A stretch of DNA of 64,000 nt from Trichococcus sp. K1Tr (lineage in GTDB: Bacteria; Bacillota; Bacilli; Lactobacillales; Aerococcaceae): NCBI RefSeq assembly GCF_028309625.1, contig NZ_JAQMHR010000003.1:310001-374000 (forward strand), in the 5' to 3' direction. Position numbers and translations under genes: made by a program. This document shows positions 9,151 to 17,801 of the stretch, piece by piece (the first letter of the stretch is position 1; each line of letters starts with the position of its first letter). Below the pieces are notes generated by a model, which was not told where the DNA came from, did not search any database, and was given only the letters and a program-made list of their open reading frames with translations.

Positions 9151-11025
9151 TTATTTTCCCACAATTTCCATGAATTCTGCACCGGTGATGGTCTCTTCGA
9201 CCAACAGGAAGCGGGAAAGTTCATGGAGTTTGTCGATGTTTTCGCTCAGCAGGACAGCGGCCTTTTCATGGGCTTTCTTGATGATGTCCAGCACTTCGCG
9301 GTCGACCTGTTCGGCCATGCCAGCGGATACGTTCATGGAAGTGTCGCCGCCCAGGTATTTGTTGGTCTGGGTTTCGATCTGCATCATGTCGAACGCATCG
9401 CTCATGCCGTAGCGCGTGATCATGGCGCGAGCCATTTTGGTCATCTGCTCGATATCGTTCGAAGCACCGGTCGTGATGCTGCCGAAGACGATCTCTTCGG
9501 CGGCACGACCGCCTGCCAAGGTGACGATTTTGTTGAACAGTTCCTGTTTCGTCATCAACGATTTTTCGCCTTCTTCGATCTGCATCGTGTAACCGAGTGC
9601 ACCGGAAGTGCGCGGAATGATCGTGATTTTGTGGACAGGAGCGGATTCAGTCTGCTTGGCGGCGACCAGCGCATGCCCGATTTCGTGGTAGGCGATGATC
9701 TTTTTCTCTTTCGGAGAAATGACCGCATTCTTGCGTTGGTAACCGGCGATGACGGTTTCCACAGACTCTTCCAGATCGCTTTGCGTAACGGCGGTGCGGC
9801 CTTCACGGACGGCCCTTAGACCGCCTTCGTTGATGATGTTTGCCAATTCGGCACCGGAAGCACCGGATGTGGCGCGGGCGATTGTGTTGTAATCGATATT
9901 TGGATCCATCTTGTAGTTCGTGGCATGCACTTTCAGGATGGCTTCGCGTCCTGCCAAGTCCGGCAGTTCAACCGGTACGCGACGGTCAAAACGACCCGGG
10001 CGCAGAAGGGCAGCATCAAGGGATTCCGGACGGTTGGTGGCGGCCAGGAGGATGATGCCTTTGTTGGCTTCAAAACCGTCCATTTCCGCCAGCAGTTGGT
10101 TCAAGGTCTGCTCACGCTCATCGTTACCCCCGCCGTAGCCACCGTTATCGCGTTTCTTACCGATCGTATCGATCTCATCGATGAAGACGATACATGGGGC
10201 TTTTTCGTTGGCTTCCTTGAACAGGTCGCGGACTTTGGCAGCTCCGCGGCCGACGAACATTTCGACGAATTCGGAACCGGATATGCTGAAAAACGGCACA
10301 TCGGCTTCGCCTGCGACAGCGCGGGCCAACAGGGTTTTACCGGTTCCGGGAGGTCCGACCAGCAGGATGCCTTTCGGATTCTTGGCACCGATATCCTGGT
10401 ATTTTTTCGGTTGATGCAGGTAATCGACGACTTCGCTGAGCGCTTCTTTGGCTTCGTCCTGTCCGGCGACATCCTTGAATGTTTTCGAATCGCCTGCCTT
10501 TACGTAGACTTTGGCGTTCGATTTGCCGAATGATAATGCGCCACCGGCACCGCCGCCCATCCGTTTCGCCATCTGTTTCCCTAACAGGCTACCCAATCCC
10601 CAGAACAGCAGGAGTGGCAGGACCCAGGAAACCAGGATGGAAAGGATCGGGGAGGCTTCAGTCGGGATGTCCTTGCTGAAGGTCACGTCGGCTTCTTCCA
10701 AGCGGGTGACGAGTGTCGGATCATCGATCAGGCCGGTCATGTAGACTTGTTTGTCGCCTGCGTCATCGGTTGCGACGAAGGTGATTTGGTTCTCTTCAAG
10801 TTTGACTTCGGATACGTCACCAGTCGACACTTGGTTCAGGAATGTGCTGTAAGTCACTTCCTCCACGCTTCGGTTCATGTAGCTAGGCAATATGAAGTAG
10901 TTCAGGAACATCAGGACGCTCAGTGCCATCAACAAGTAATAGGCTGTCGTTCTGCGTTTATCGGGGTTGTCGTTATTCAAATTCACATTCCATTTTCGGT
11001 TGTTTTTATTTTTGTCATCTGCCAT
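9151..11025 (-). CDS. ftsH: ATP-dependent membrane zinc protease FtsH
   Basis: 624 residues. Two membrane segments (about 27-47 and 126-147) flank an extracytoplasmic domain. The AAA module has Walker A GPPGTGKT at about 224-231, Walker B 'IVFIDEID' and second region of homology '[10 protein letters not shown]'. The zinc motif HEIGH replaces the commoner HEAGH but keeps HExxH. It degrades membrane and regulatory proteins. It lacks the usual tilS-hpt neighbours and is instead cotranscribed with a MarR regulator 10 bp upstream, so it may be a second, stress-inducible FtsH paralogue rather than the housekeeping copy. That is an inference. Confidence 0.93.
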   Translation of the reverse strand: MADDKNKNNRKWNVNLNNDNPDKRRTTAYYLLMALSVLMFLNYFILPSYMNRSVEEVTYSTFLNQVSTGDVSEVKLEENQITFVATDDAGDKQVYMTGLIDDPTLVTRLEEADVTFSKDIPTEASPILSILVSWVLPLLLFWGLGSLLGKQMAKRMGGGAGGALSFGKSNAKVYVKAGDSKTFKDVAGQDEAKEALSEVVDYLHQPKKYQDIGAKNPKGILLVGPPGTGKTLLARAVAGEADVPFFSISGSEFVEMFVGRGAAKVRDLFKEANEKAPCIVFIDEIDTIGKKRDNGGYGGGNDEREQTLNQLLAEMDGFEANKGIILLAATNRPESLDAALLRPGRFDRRVPVELPDLAGREAILKVHATNYKMDPNIDYNTIARATSGASGAELANIINEGGLRAVREGRTAVTQSDLEESVETVIAGYQRKNAVISPKEKKIIAYHEIGHALVAAKQTESAPVHKITIIPRTSGALGYTMQIEEGEKSLMTKQELFNKIVTLAGGRAAEEIVFGSITTGASNDIEQMTKMARAMITRYGMSDAFDMMQIETQTNKYLGGDTSMNVSAGMAEQVDREVLDIIKKAHEKAAVLLSENIDKLHELSRFLLVEETITGAEFMEIVGK

Positions 11026-11035
11026 TTATGTCTGT

Positions 11036-11491
11036 TCAATCCTCTCGTTGTTGTTCGTTCATTTCCTGTATCAAAAGCTGCAATTCCTTGATGCCGACTG
11101 CAATTTTTTCAAGCCGCTCCTCGGACACGCCTTCCATCAGCAAGCAGTATTTGCTTTCGATATCCTGCTCCATTTTCTGAAGGATCGCTTGGCCATTCGG
11201 GGTGAGTTTCAGCGTAATGAAGCGTTCGTCGTCCGCGCGCCGTTCCCGCGTCAGATAACCTTGCTGTTCCAGTTTTTTGCAGATGGTGGAGACGTTGCCG
11301 TTGTTCATATCCATCAGCTTCGCCAAACGGTTGAGTGACAGATCTTCGCTCAGCTTGATTTCCATCAAAATCCGCAATTGCAGCGGGGTGATGCAATAAT
11401 CCTTAGCGACCGGGCACATGACGGTATCCTTGGAAACTTGGATGGTCCGTATCAAATCCCAGATCTCTTTTTTCAAAAAATCAATTTTCAA
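11036..11491 (-). CDS. MarR-family regulator, first gene of the ftsH operon
   Basis: 151 residues with a winged helix: 'LSLNRLAKLMDMNNGNVSTICKKLEQQGYLTRERRADDER' contains the recognition helix and the wing. Cys residues at about 26 and 33 could make it redox responsive, but this is not established. It starts just upstream of ftsH with a 10-bp gap and is likely autoregulated through the AATAGTT repeats in its promoter. It would then also set the ftsH level. Confidence 0.82.
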   Translation of the reverse strand: MKIDFLKKEIWDLIRTIQVSKDTVMCPVAKDYCITPLQLRILMEIKLSEDLSLNRLAKLMDMNNGNVSTICKKLEQQGYLTRERRADDERFITLKLTPNGQAILQKMEQDIESKYCLLMEGVSEERLEKIAVGIKELQLLIQEMNEQQRED

Positions 11492-11515
11492 TTGAAATCC
11501 GCTCCTTTGCAGGAT

Positions 11516-11563
11516 AATAGTTGTGATGTAAAACTATTCTAAATCAAAACTATTCTTTGTGCA
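11516..11563 (-). promoter_or_regulatory. marR-ftsH promoter with AATAGTT operator repeats
   Basis: On the minus strand TTGCAC (11563-11558) and TAGAAT (11540-11535) are 17 bp apart. The heptamer AATAGTT occurs three times: 11516-11522 paired as an inverted repeat with 11532-11538, and again at 11548-11554. The repeats overlap the core promoter, as expected for MarR autorepression. Confidence 0.6.
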
Positions 11564-11701
11564 AGCGGCTCAACTTACTCTTAAACAATTCCTAAAGATT
11601 CATCCCTAGTAGGAATGATGTGAACCTACTATAGAGCTAGTGTGTGAAGAAAGCATGAAGATGCTTGAAATAATTTCATAAGAAATGTTTGCGGCATGCG
11701 C

Positions 11702-12050
11702 TGCTCGTCGGAGGAGGGCGGTCGGACGGGGAATCAGCTCCGGCGAGAGCGCACTCGTCGGAGGAGCGTTCAAAAAATTTGCCCCACCTCCGGGGAGGCC
11801 CGTCTCCCCGGAGGAGAGCATTCAGAATGTAGGGTGAACTCCGGCGAGGCCTGCGTTCACCGGAGTAAACAAAAAATCAGCCGCTCCCCGGAGTAAAGCG
11901 GCCGGACGTGGCTTCAGCTCCGACGAGAGCGTACTCGTCGGAGGAGCGTTCAAAAAATTGCCCCACCTCCGGGGAGGCCCGTCTCCCCGGAGGAGAGCAT
12001 TCAGAATGTGAGGCGAACTCCGGCGAAGCCTCCGTTCACCGGAGGAAACG
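11702..12050. repeat. CTCCGG hairpin cluster, 180-bp tandem duplication
   Basis: Hairpins with CTCCGG...CCGGAG ends lie at 11738-11763, 11788-11813 and 11839-11865. The whole three-hairpin block, including the spacers GCGTTCAAAAAATT and GAGAGCATTCAGAATGT, is repeated 180 bp later from 11918. This fills most of the gap between the marR promoter and the methyltransferase gene; no gene is seen. Confidence 0.88.
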
Positions 12051-12141
12051 ACAAACAAAGAATGCTTCCTGTTGCTGCCACCGCTGTGTATAATGGAGCA
12101 GAGAGATTTCATGATTACGAAAAAAAGGACTGATGATCAGC

Positions 12142-12648
12142 ATGAAAGCATATAAATATATCCAAACGCCGCTGGGGAAATACTTGCTGGCTGAAAACGG
12201 CAAGGGCATCACGTTTCTGGAGCATGTTGCATTGGAATTGGATCCGCGGATCGAAAAGGAAATCGCGGCTGGAGAAATGGTTGAGGCGGACACACCTTTG
12301 TTGCTTGAAGGGGAGCGTCAATTGACAGAGTACTTCAATGGGGAACGTCAAGAATTCGATCTGCCTTTGGATGCAGCCGGAACGCCTTTCCAATTGAAAG
12401 TCTGGGAAGCTTTGCGCCAAATCCCTTACGGCGAGACATGCAGCTACAAGGACGTCGCCATCGCTGTCGAAAATCCGAAAGGCGTCCGCGCCATCGGCAT
12501 GGCCAACAACCGCAACCCGATTTCGATCATCACCCCTTGCCACCGCGTCATCGGCACAAACGGGAAACTGGTGGGCTATGCCGGGGGATTGCATCTGAAG
12601 GAATATTTGCTGAATCATGAGACAAAGGTTGCAATCGAGAAAGGGTGA
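12142..12648 (+). CDS. ogt: Methylated-DNA--cysteine S-methyltransferase
   Basis: 168 residues. The active-site motif PCHRV contains the acceptor Cys133, preceded by 'FQLKVWEALRQIPYGETCSY', the helix-turn-helix that inserts into the minor groove. It transfers the alkyl group from O6-alkylguanine in DNA to itself. Start 12142 fits AAGGAC at 12126 better than the ATG at 12133, which is only three bases from it. A small unknown gene follows with almost no gap. Confidence 0.92.
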   Translation: MKAYKYIQTPLGKYLLAENGKGITFLEHVALELDPRIEKEIAAGEMVEADTPLLLEGERQLTEYFNGERQEFDLPLDAAGTPFQLKVWEALRQIPYGETCSYKDVAIAVENPKGVRAIGMANNRNPISIITPCHRVIGTNGKLVGYAGGLHLKEYLLNHETKVAIEKG

Positions 12649-12653
12649 TACGG

Positions 12654-12989
12654 ATGAGCAAGCACCACCTTAATTCGGAACAATACAACGAATTACCGCC
12701 TTTCAAAAAAGAGGGAAGTCGGTACGATGCTCCTTTTGGTAAGGAATCGTTGGAATTACAGCATCATATGGCTGCTTTGGACATATCCAGAGAAGGGCTG
12801 ATGAAAGATTATAGTATCAACGAATACCAATTGAAAGATTTTCTGTTTGGGACGCCTGGAAAATCGGATGAGGAGAAATTCCATAGCATCCATAATGATT
12901 TAAAGGTTAAAATGGATGGAAAGATTAAAGAGAGCAACAAAAGAGCCCAAGAAAAACTTTTGAATTCCGGTAAAAAAATTGAACACTAA
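12654..12989 (+). CDS. Small soluble protein of unknown function
   Basis: 111 residues, charged, with no membrane segment or signal peptide. Not recognised. The C-terminal half (KVKMDGKIKESNKRAQEKLL) is Lys/Glu rich and could be helical. The ATG at 12654 lies five bases after the methyltransferase stop and AAAGGG is upstream, so translation is probably coupled to ogt. Its reading frame is clean and ends shortly before a strong bidirectional terminator. Confidence 0.6.
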   Translation: MSKHHLNSEQYNELPPFKKEGSRYDAPFGKESLELQHHMAALDISREGLMKDYSINEYQLKDFLFGTPGKSDEEKFHSIHNDLKVKMDGKIKESNKRAQEKLLNSGKKIEH

Positions 12990-13022
12990 AAGCTTAAAAT
13001 TTATGCGGTAATGAAGTATGAT

Positions 13023-13074
13023 AAAAGAACGAAAGAAGCAACCCGTGTATCGAGGTTGCTTCTTTCGTTCTTTT
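13023..13074. terminator. Bidirectional terminator
   Basis: A 20-bp perfect stem (AAAGAACGAAAGAAGCAACC with its complement) and a 10-nt loop, flanked by A and T runs. It serves both the rightward ogt unit and the leftward amino-acid transporter. Confidence 0.92.
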
Positions 13075-13087
13075 GCAGTTCTATTTG

Positions 13088-13768
13088 TCATTCCACATAC
13101 ATAGATAATTTCTTTTCGATGCGTGTCTGGAAAGCAGCGAAGACGCTGCAGACCGCCCAATAGATGAGCGCGACCAGGATATACATGGTCATATAGTCGA
13201 ACTCGCGGCCGCCGACGATTTTGGCGTTCTGGAACATTTCCGGAACGGTGATCATCGCCGCCAAAGACGAACCTTTGATCAGGTCCAACAGCACGTTGCT
13301 CATCGGCGGGATGGCGATCCGCAGCGCTTGCGGCACGATCACTTTCCGCATGATGAACGACCACTTCAGCCCCAGCGCATAAGCCGCTTCCCATTGTCCG
13401 TGATTGACGGAATTCAATGATGAGCGGATGATTTCCGCGCTGTAGGCGGCTGAGCTCATGCTGAAGCCGATGATGGCCGCCGTGACGGCTGTGAATTGGA
13501 TGCCGATGAACGGAAAGCCGAAGTAGAGCAGGAACAAAATGACCAAAGTAGGGGTTCCCCTCATGAAGGAGATGTAGAGCCGCGCTAGCCAGCGTAGTGG
13601 TTTCAACTTGGCCAACTGCAGCATCGCAAGAACAAAGCCAAGCAGCGTGCCATTCACCATGCTGGTCAACGCGATTCCAAGTGTATAGCCCATCCCTTTC
13701 AGGACGTACGGAAGGCTTTCTAGAGCCAACTCCGGATTGAAGATATACTGCCATTGGATGCCTGACAT
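13088..13768 (-). CDS. Polar amino-acid ABC transporter permease
   Basis: 226 residues, HisM/GlnP/TcyB-type permease with about five membrane segments and the EAA loop 'GQWEAAYALGLKWSFIMRKV'. 'MRGTPTLVILFLLYFG' is typical of the family. It is downstream of its binding protein. No ATPase gene is in the unit, so the importer must borrow one or be completed from another locus. Substrate likely a polar amino acid such as cystine, by similarity of layout. Confidence 0.85.
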   Translation of the reverse strand: MSGIQWQYIFNPELALESLPYVLKGMGYTLGIALTSMVNGTLLGFVLAMLQLAKLKPLRWLARLYISFMRGTPTLVILFLLYFGFPFIGIQFTAVTAAIIGFSMSSAAYSAEIIRSSLNSVNHGQWEAAYALGLKWSFIMRKVIVPQALRIAIPPMSNVLLDLIKGSSLAAMITVPEMFQNAKIVGGREFDYMTMYILVALIYWAVCSVFAAFQTRIEKKLSMYVE

Positions 13769-13809
13769 GTCTTGCCCACCTTTCTGTTCTACGTCTTTAC
13801 TTTATGTTT

Positions 13810-14700
13810 CTATTCTACGTCGCTTACATCAATCACAGGGAAATCATATTCGATCTGTACGGTTACATCCGCGCCGTCGTAAAACTGTTTCGACAATTCC
13901 GCCAAAGTGCCATCAGCACGCATTTCGTCCAATGCTTCGTTGAATTTATCAGTCAATTCGTCGTTGCCTTTTTTGATGGAGAAATTGGTTTCGGATGGGT
14001 TGTAGAAAATGTCATGCACTTTTACCGGGATATCCGGCAAAGCGGCAGTCGCCAATTTTTGTGCGTAGTAGTCGTTCAGGATAACGTCGGTCCGTCCGTT
14101 CGCAACGTCCGAAAGGTACATATCGTTTGTCGCGTTGTCGTAGATTTTTTCTTCCGCGCCGAAGTAACGCGCGACTTTCATGTAAGTCGTCGTTGCCGCA
14201 CCGGCAGCGATTTTGCCTTTCAAATCTTCCAGCGTTTCGATGCCGGAATTATCGGATTCACGGACAACCATGGCACCGAATGAATATTTGTATGGAGTTG
14301 TGTAATTGTATTTGTCGGCATTTTCGCCATTGCGGTCGATCCCGAATGCTGCAACATCCACTGCGCCGCTGTTGACGGAAGTAAGCATACCGTCCACGCC
14401 CATTTCTGTGAATTCCACTTCCACGCCGATGCGCTCAGCGATTTCACGGAGGATTTCCACCTCGTAACCGGTCAATTCGTCGGTTTCTTTGTCGTGATAA
14501 GAATTAGGGTAAAGCGTTCCGGAAGTGGCTGCCTTCAAAACCCCGGCTTCCTCGATCTTGTCCCATGCTGTTTCTGAATCAGTTAATACTGCTGTATCAG
14601 TAGCGCTGCTGTCGGCAGTTTCGCCGCTCCCGCAGGCCGCCAAAGTCAAACCTAGTAATGCTGTCAAACCGCCAAATAAAACTCTCTTTTTCTTTACCAT
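13810..14700 (-). CDS. Amino-acid-binding lipoprotein
   Basis: 296 residues. The lipobox LTLAACG is at about residues 18-24, followed by a Ser/Thr-rich linker and a family 3 solute-binding domain ('TDELTGYEVEILREIAERIG' and 'VDVAAFGIDRN'). It resembles the YxeM/TcyA branch for cystine or other polar amino acids. Gene order is binding protein then permease, 41 bp apart, on the minus strand. Ligand identity cannot be decided from the sequence. Confidence 0.85.
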   Translation of the reverse strand: MVKKKRVLFGGLTALLGLTLAACGSGETADSSATDTAVLTDSETAWDKIEEAGVLKAATSGTLYPNSYHDKETDELTGYEVEILREIAERIGVEVEFTEMGVDGMLTSVNSGAVDVAAFGIDRNGENADKYNYTTPYKYSFGAMVVRESDNSGIETLEDLKGKIAAGAATTTYMKVARYFGAEEKIYDNATNDMYLSDVANGRTDVILNDYYAQKLATAALPDIPVKVHDIFYNPSETNFSIKKGNDELTDKFNEALDEMRADGTLAELSKQFYDGADVTVQIEYDFPVIDVSDVE

Positions 14701-14975
14701 CCGTGAAACCTCTCCTTTTTCCTCGAATAAGAACTAGACATAAGATAGCACGTATCCGGGCTTAAAGCAACCGTTTTATCTATAAAAATAATACAGTTTA
14801 AGATGCTGTTATAAATCATTTTCAATGAAAAGATTGAACAAAATTAGCATATCTGCTGACTTAATTCCGAACATTCGCTCCGGATGTTGATACAGTTCGT
14901 AAAACAGTTTGTGAAATGGGGAACAGCCCCCGCAATATGCAACGAAAGTTACTGAAAACAAAAAAATGTTTAGGG
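14701..14975. other. Leader region of the amino-acid transporter, no gene
   Basis: About 275 bp between the lipoprotein gene and repeat array 2. It is AT rich near the gene (TCTATAAAAATAATACAG), probably promoter DNA. No gene, riboswitch or T-box was recognised. Confidence 0.4.
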
Positions 14976-15317
14976 TTGTCCGATAACCGCGAAAAATCGG
15001 ACAACCAGAACAAGGATCAAAGCGGCGTTGTCCGATAACAGCAAAGAATCGGACAACCAGAACAAGGATCAAGGCTGCGTTGTCCGATAACCGCGAAGAA
15101 TCGGACAACCAGAACAATGATCAAAGCTGCGTTGTCCGATAACCGCGAAGAATCGGACAAGCAGAACAAGGATCAAAGCGGCGTTGTCCGATAACAGCAA
15201 AGAATCGGACAACCAGAACAAGGATCAAGGCTGCGTTGTCCGATAACCGCGAAGAATCGGACAACCACAACAAGGATCAAAGCTACGTTGTCCGATAACC
15301 GCAAAGAATCGGGCAAC
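14976..15317. repeat. 52-bp hairpin array 2 (seven units)
   Basis: TTGTCCGATAAC units start at 14976, 15028, 15080, 15132, 15184, 15236 and 15288, again with exact 52-bp spacing. The hairpin stem is the same as in array 1, but the linker here contains AGAACAAGGATCAA. Units alternate between loops AACAGCAAAGA and AACCGCGAAGA. The array ends about 29 bp before the terminator of the PII-like gene. Confidence 0.92.
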
Positions 15318-15345
15318 CGGAACATGATCCAGCACCGCATGCAAA

Positions 15346-15383
15346 ACAAAAAACCCGGATCGGCATCAAACACCAATCCGGGT
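15346..15383 (-). terminator. Terminator of the DUF1538/PII-like operon
   Basis: ACCCGGAT...ATCCGGGT stem with an A run on the + strand, i.e. a T run in the direction of the minus-strand operon. Confidence 0.82.
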
Positions 15384-15402
15384 CTATCAAATCGTATTTT
15401 TC

Positions 15403-16068
15403 TTAACGCACCCCGCGCACATTTTCGGCATCGAAACTGAACAGGATGCCATTACCCGGCACATCCAGTTGCATCCGTTCGACTATGGCGGTTTCCACCG
15501 CGGGAGCGACATTGGAAGTGACGAGGTTCATGATGATGTCCTTGCCGGCATCCACTTCGATCCCGAATACTTTCCGGCATTTTTCTGCGAAAGCCCCGGT
15601 CCCGTGGAAGAGGGTGCCACCGCGTGCGCCTGCCGCAGCAGCTGCTTCGACAACTTCGTCACCCAATCCGGCGGCGACGAGCGTGAAGAAGACTTCATGA
15701 TCGGTAGGCGTGTTGGCCTCCTTTTCGTCCAGATGCAGACGTTCACCGTGCGTGCCCATCAGGTGCGAAACCTGACTTGTGAAGAGGATGCCGCGATTCG
15801 GTAACTCGAAATGGAAGAGTGAGCTGATGTGTTCGATGGCAGGTTGCGTCTTCTCTCGCGCGCAGACCATAAAAAGGATCTCTTTTTTTACTTCATAAAA
15901 ACCGATCGTGCGCAACAAAGCGCTGGAAACCGTGCCGGAACCATGCATAATGGTCCCTCCGGTGATGCCGCATTTCTTCGCTTCCTCAAGCACCCGGCTG
16001 GCTTTGCCGATGTTGACGACGACAAAAATGACGTCGTAGAATCGTGTATTCTCAACTTGTTTGGTCAT
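15403..16068 (-). CDS. Tandem PII-like signalling protein partnered with DUF1538
   Basis: 221 residues made of two PII-like (ferredoxin-fold) repeats, about 10-105 and 118-215. Each has a matching motif: 'GITGGTIMHGSGT' in the first and 'GARGGTLFHGTGAF' in the second. Each ends in a beta strand of the form 'P..GILF'. PII-like proteins sense nucleotides or metabolites and gate transporters. The ATG follows the TAA of the DUF1538 gene with no gap and AGGAGGG precedes it, so the two are coupled. The ligand is unknown. Confidence 0.8.
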   Translation of the reverse strand: MTKQVENTRFYDVIFVVVNIGKASRVLEEAKKCGITGGTIMHGSGTVSSALLRTIGFYEVKKEILFMVCAREKTQPAIEHISSLFHFELPNRGILFTSQVSHLMGTHGERLHLDEKEANTPTDHEVFFTLVAAGLGDEVVEAAAAAGARGGTLFHGTGAFAEKCRKVFGIEVDAGKDIIMNLVTSNVAPAVETAIVERMQLDVPGNGILFSFDAENVRGVR

Positions 16069-17556
16069 TTAAAGACCCTCCTTTACACTGTTGCGCTGGT
16101 AGATGGCGCCTAACAATTGCAGCGAGATGATCGGCATCATCGCCACCATCGCGATCATCCCGAAGCCTTCCAAGAGCACATTGGCATCCGGTGTGATTTC
16201 CGCAACGCCTTGGATGAACGCCAGGATGAAAGTGGCCGTCATCGGTCCTGAAGCGACGCCACCCGCATCAAAGGCGATCCCGACGAACAGCTTCGGGACT
16301 TTGTAGGAGAGGGCAATGATGATCAGATAGCCGGGGACGAGATAGTGCCACAGTTGCAGCCAAGGGATGAGCACACGCACGACCGACAAGAGGACGGCGA
16401 GCCCGACTCCGATGGACAGGAATCCCAGCACAATACCGCGCTTTACATACCCTGTTGTAACATCTTCTATTTGATGCGTCAATACATATACCGCAGGTTC
16501 CGCCAAAATGACCAATACCCCCAGCACAAAACCGACGATCAGTAACGGAATGGAGCTGTCCATCCCAGCGATCAGCATGCCGAGTTTGCGTCCGACTTCC
16601 ATGAATCCGGCATTCACGCCAGTCAGGAAAAGCACCAACCCGACAAACAGATAAGCCATCCCCAAGAAAATACGGCGGAAAGCACGTTTCGAGAGTTTTT
16701 CATCCGCAAAGAAGACATGGTTGAGCACGAAGATGATCAATATCGGCGAAACGGCCAACAGGATTTCGCCCGCGATCTTCGGCAACTCGTGCAGGAAAGG
16801 AGCAAGCCAGTGGGTCACTGTAGCCGTGCTGGCAGGCATCGAGCCCGAGAGTGGTTCGTCGGAGCGGACGAACAAGCCCAGGATCAATACGGCCAGAATG
16901 GCGCCGGCTGAGGCGATCCCCACCAGGCCGAAGCTGTCCTCTTCCGCTGATTGCGTCCGCCGGTTCAGGGATGCAACCCCGACAGCCAACGCCAACATGA
17001 AGGGCACGGTCAAAGCGCCGGTCGTCGATCCCGAGGCATCGAAAGCGATGGCGAATAGGTCGTTGGTGCTGAAGTAGGCCAAGCCGAAGATGGCAAGGTA
17101 GAGGAACGTGAAGGCCTTGTTCAGCGGATAACGGTAAACGATCCGGAACAGGCCGAGCGTCAGCATCACGGCGATGCCAACGGAAACGACAACCAAGAGC
17201 AGGGTTTTCGGATACATGCCATTCGTTACCTCGGAAACCTGCGTCGCCAAAATATGCAAGTCCGGTTCCGCAATCGAGATGAAGAAGCCGAGCACAAGCC
17301 CCATCCCGAGCACGTATTTCATGCTGCCGCTGCGGGCCAAACCTTTCCCGAGGAATTTCCCGATCGGCGTGATGCCGATGTCCACTCCGAAAAGGAAGAT
17401 GGACAGGCCGATGATGATAAGCAACGCCCCAAACAGGAACCGCTGCAGGTCAATCGTCTCGAGCGGAGTCAAAGTAAAGTGGAGCAGGACGACCAGCAGC
17501 GTGATTGGCAGCACGGACTGCAGGACTTCCCTTAATTTTTCTGTAAATATATGCAT
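16069..17556 (-). CDS. Duplicated DUF1538 membrane transporter-like protein
   Basis: 495 residues, about 12 to 14 hydrophobic segments. The two halves are internal duplicates: 'LFLFGVDIGITPIGKFLG' then 'LFLTGVNAGFMEVGRKLG'; 'AEPDLHILATQVSEVTNG' then 'AEPAVYVLTHQIEDVTTG'; 'AFDASGSTTGALTVPF' then 'AFDAGGVASGPMTATF'. This is the two-domain DUF1538 arrangement. The inverted or tandem two-fold symmetry and the conserved polar motifs in membrane segments suggest an ion or solute transporter. The PII-like gene starts directly at its stop codon, so regulation by that protein is likely. The function is not known to me. Confidence 0.82.
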   Translation of the reverse strand: MHIFTEKLREVLQSVLPITLLVVLLHFTLTPLETIDLQRFLFGALLIIIGLSIFLFGVDIGITPIGKFLGKGLARSGSMKYVLGMGLVLGFFISIAEPDLHILATQVSEVTNGMYPKTLLLVVVSVGIAVMLTLGLFRIVYRYPLNKAFTFLYLAIFGLAYFSTNDLFAIAFDASGSTTGALTVPFMLALAVGVASLNRRTQSAEEDSFGLVGIASAGAILAVLILGLFVRSDEPLSGSMPASTATVTHWLAPFLHELPKIAGEILLAVSPILIIFVLNHVFFADEKLSKRAFRRIFLGMAYLFVGLVLFLTGVNAGFMEVGRKLGMLIAGMDSSIPLLIVGFVLGVLVILAEPAVYVLTHQIEDVTTGYVKRGIVLGFLSIGVGLAVLLSVVRVLIPWLQLWHYLVPGYLIIIALSYKVPKLFVGIAFDAGGVASGPMTATFILAFIQGVAEITPDANVLLEGFGMIAMVAMMPIISLQLLGAIYQRNSVKEGL

Positions 17557-17801
17557 AGATTCATTCCTTCCATGGTGATGTTATAATGTTGAATAGTAAT
17601 ATCTATACATTAAACTTACCATGCGAACTATTAAATAGGAAGTGAAACGCACCCTTTTGAAGGGCATTGGGCAATTTTCCGATGCTTTCAGGAAATTCGC
17701 CCGGATCCGACGGTCACTAGAGCCAACCGTTTTACTTTGACGGAAGCGCTCCAAAGCATTAGAATAAAGGAAACAATTGGGTTTCATGAAGGATGATTAA
17801 T

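Noticed and set aside
9073-9819. 248-codon open frame on the plus strand
   Set aside because: Antisense to ftsH and running through the ftsH terminator; no supporting features.
17581-17787. 68-codon minus-strand open frame
   Set aside because: No ribosome site and no domain; lies between two divergent promoters.
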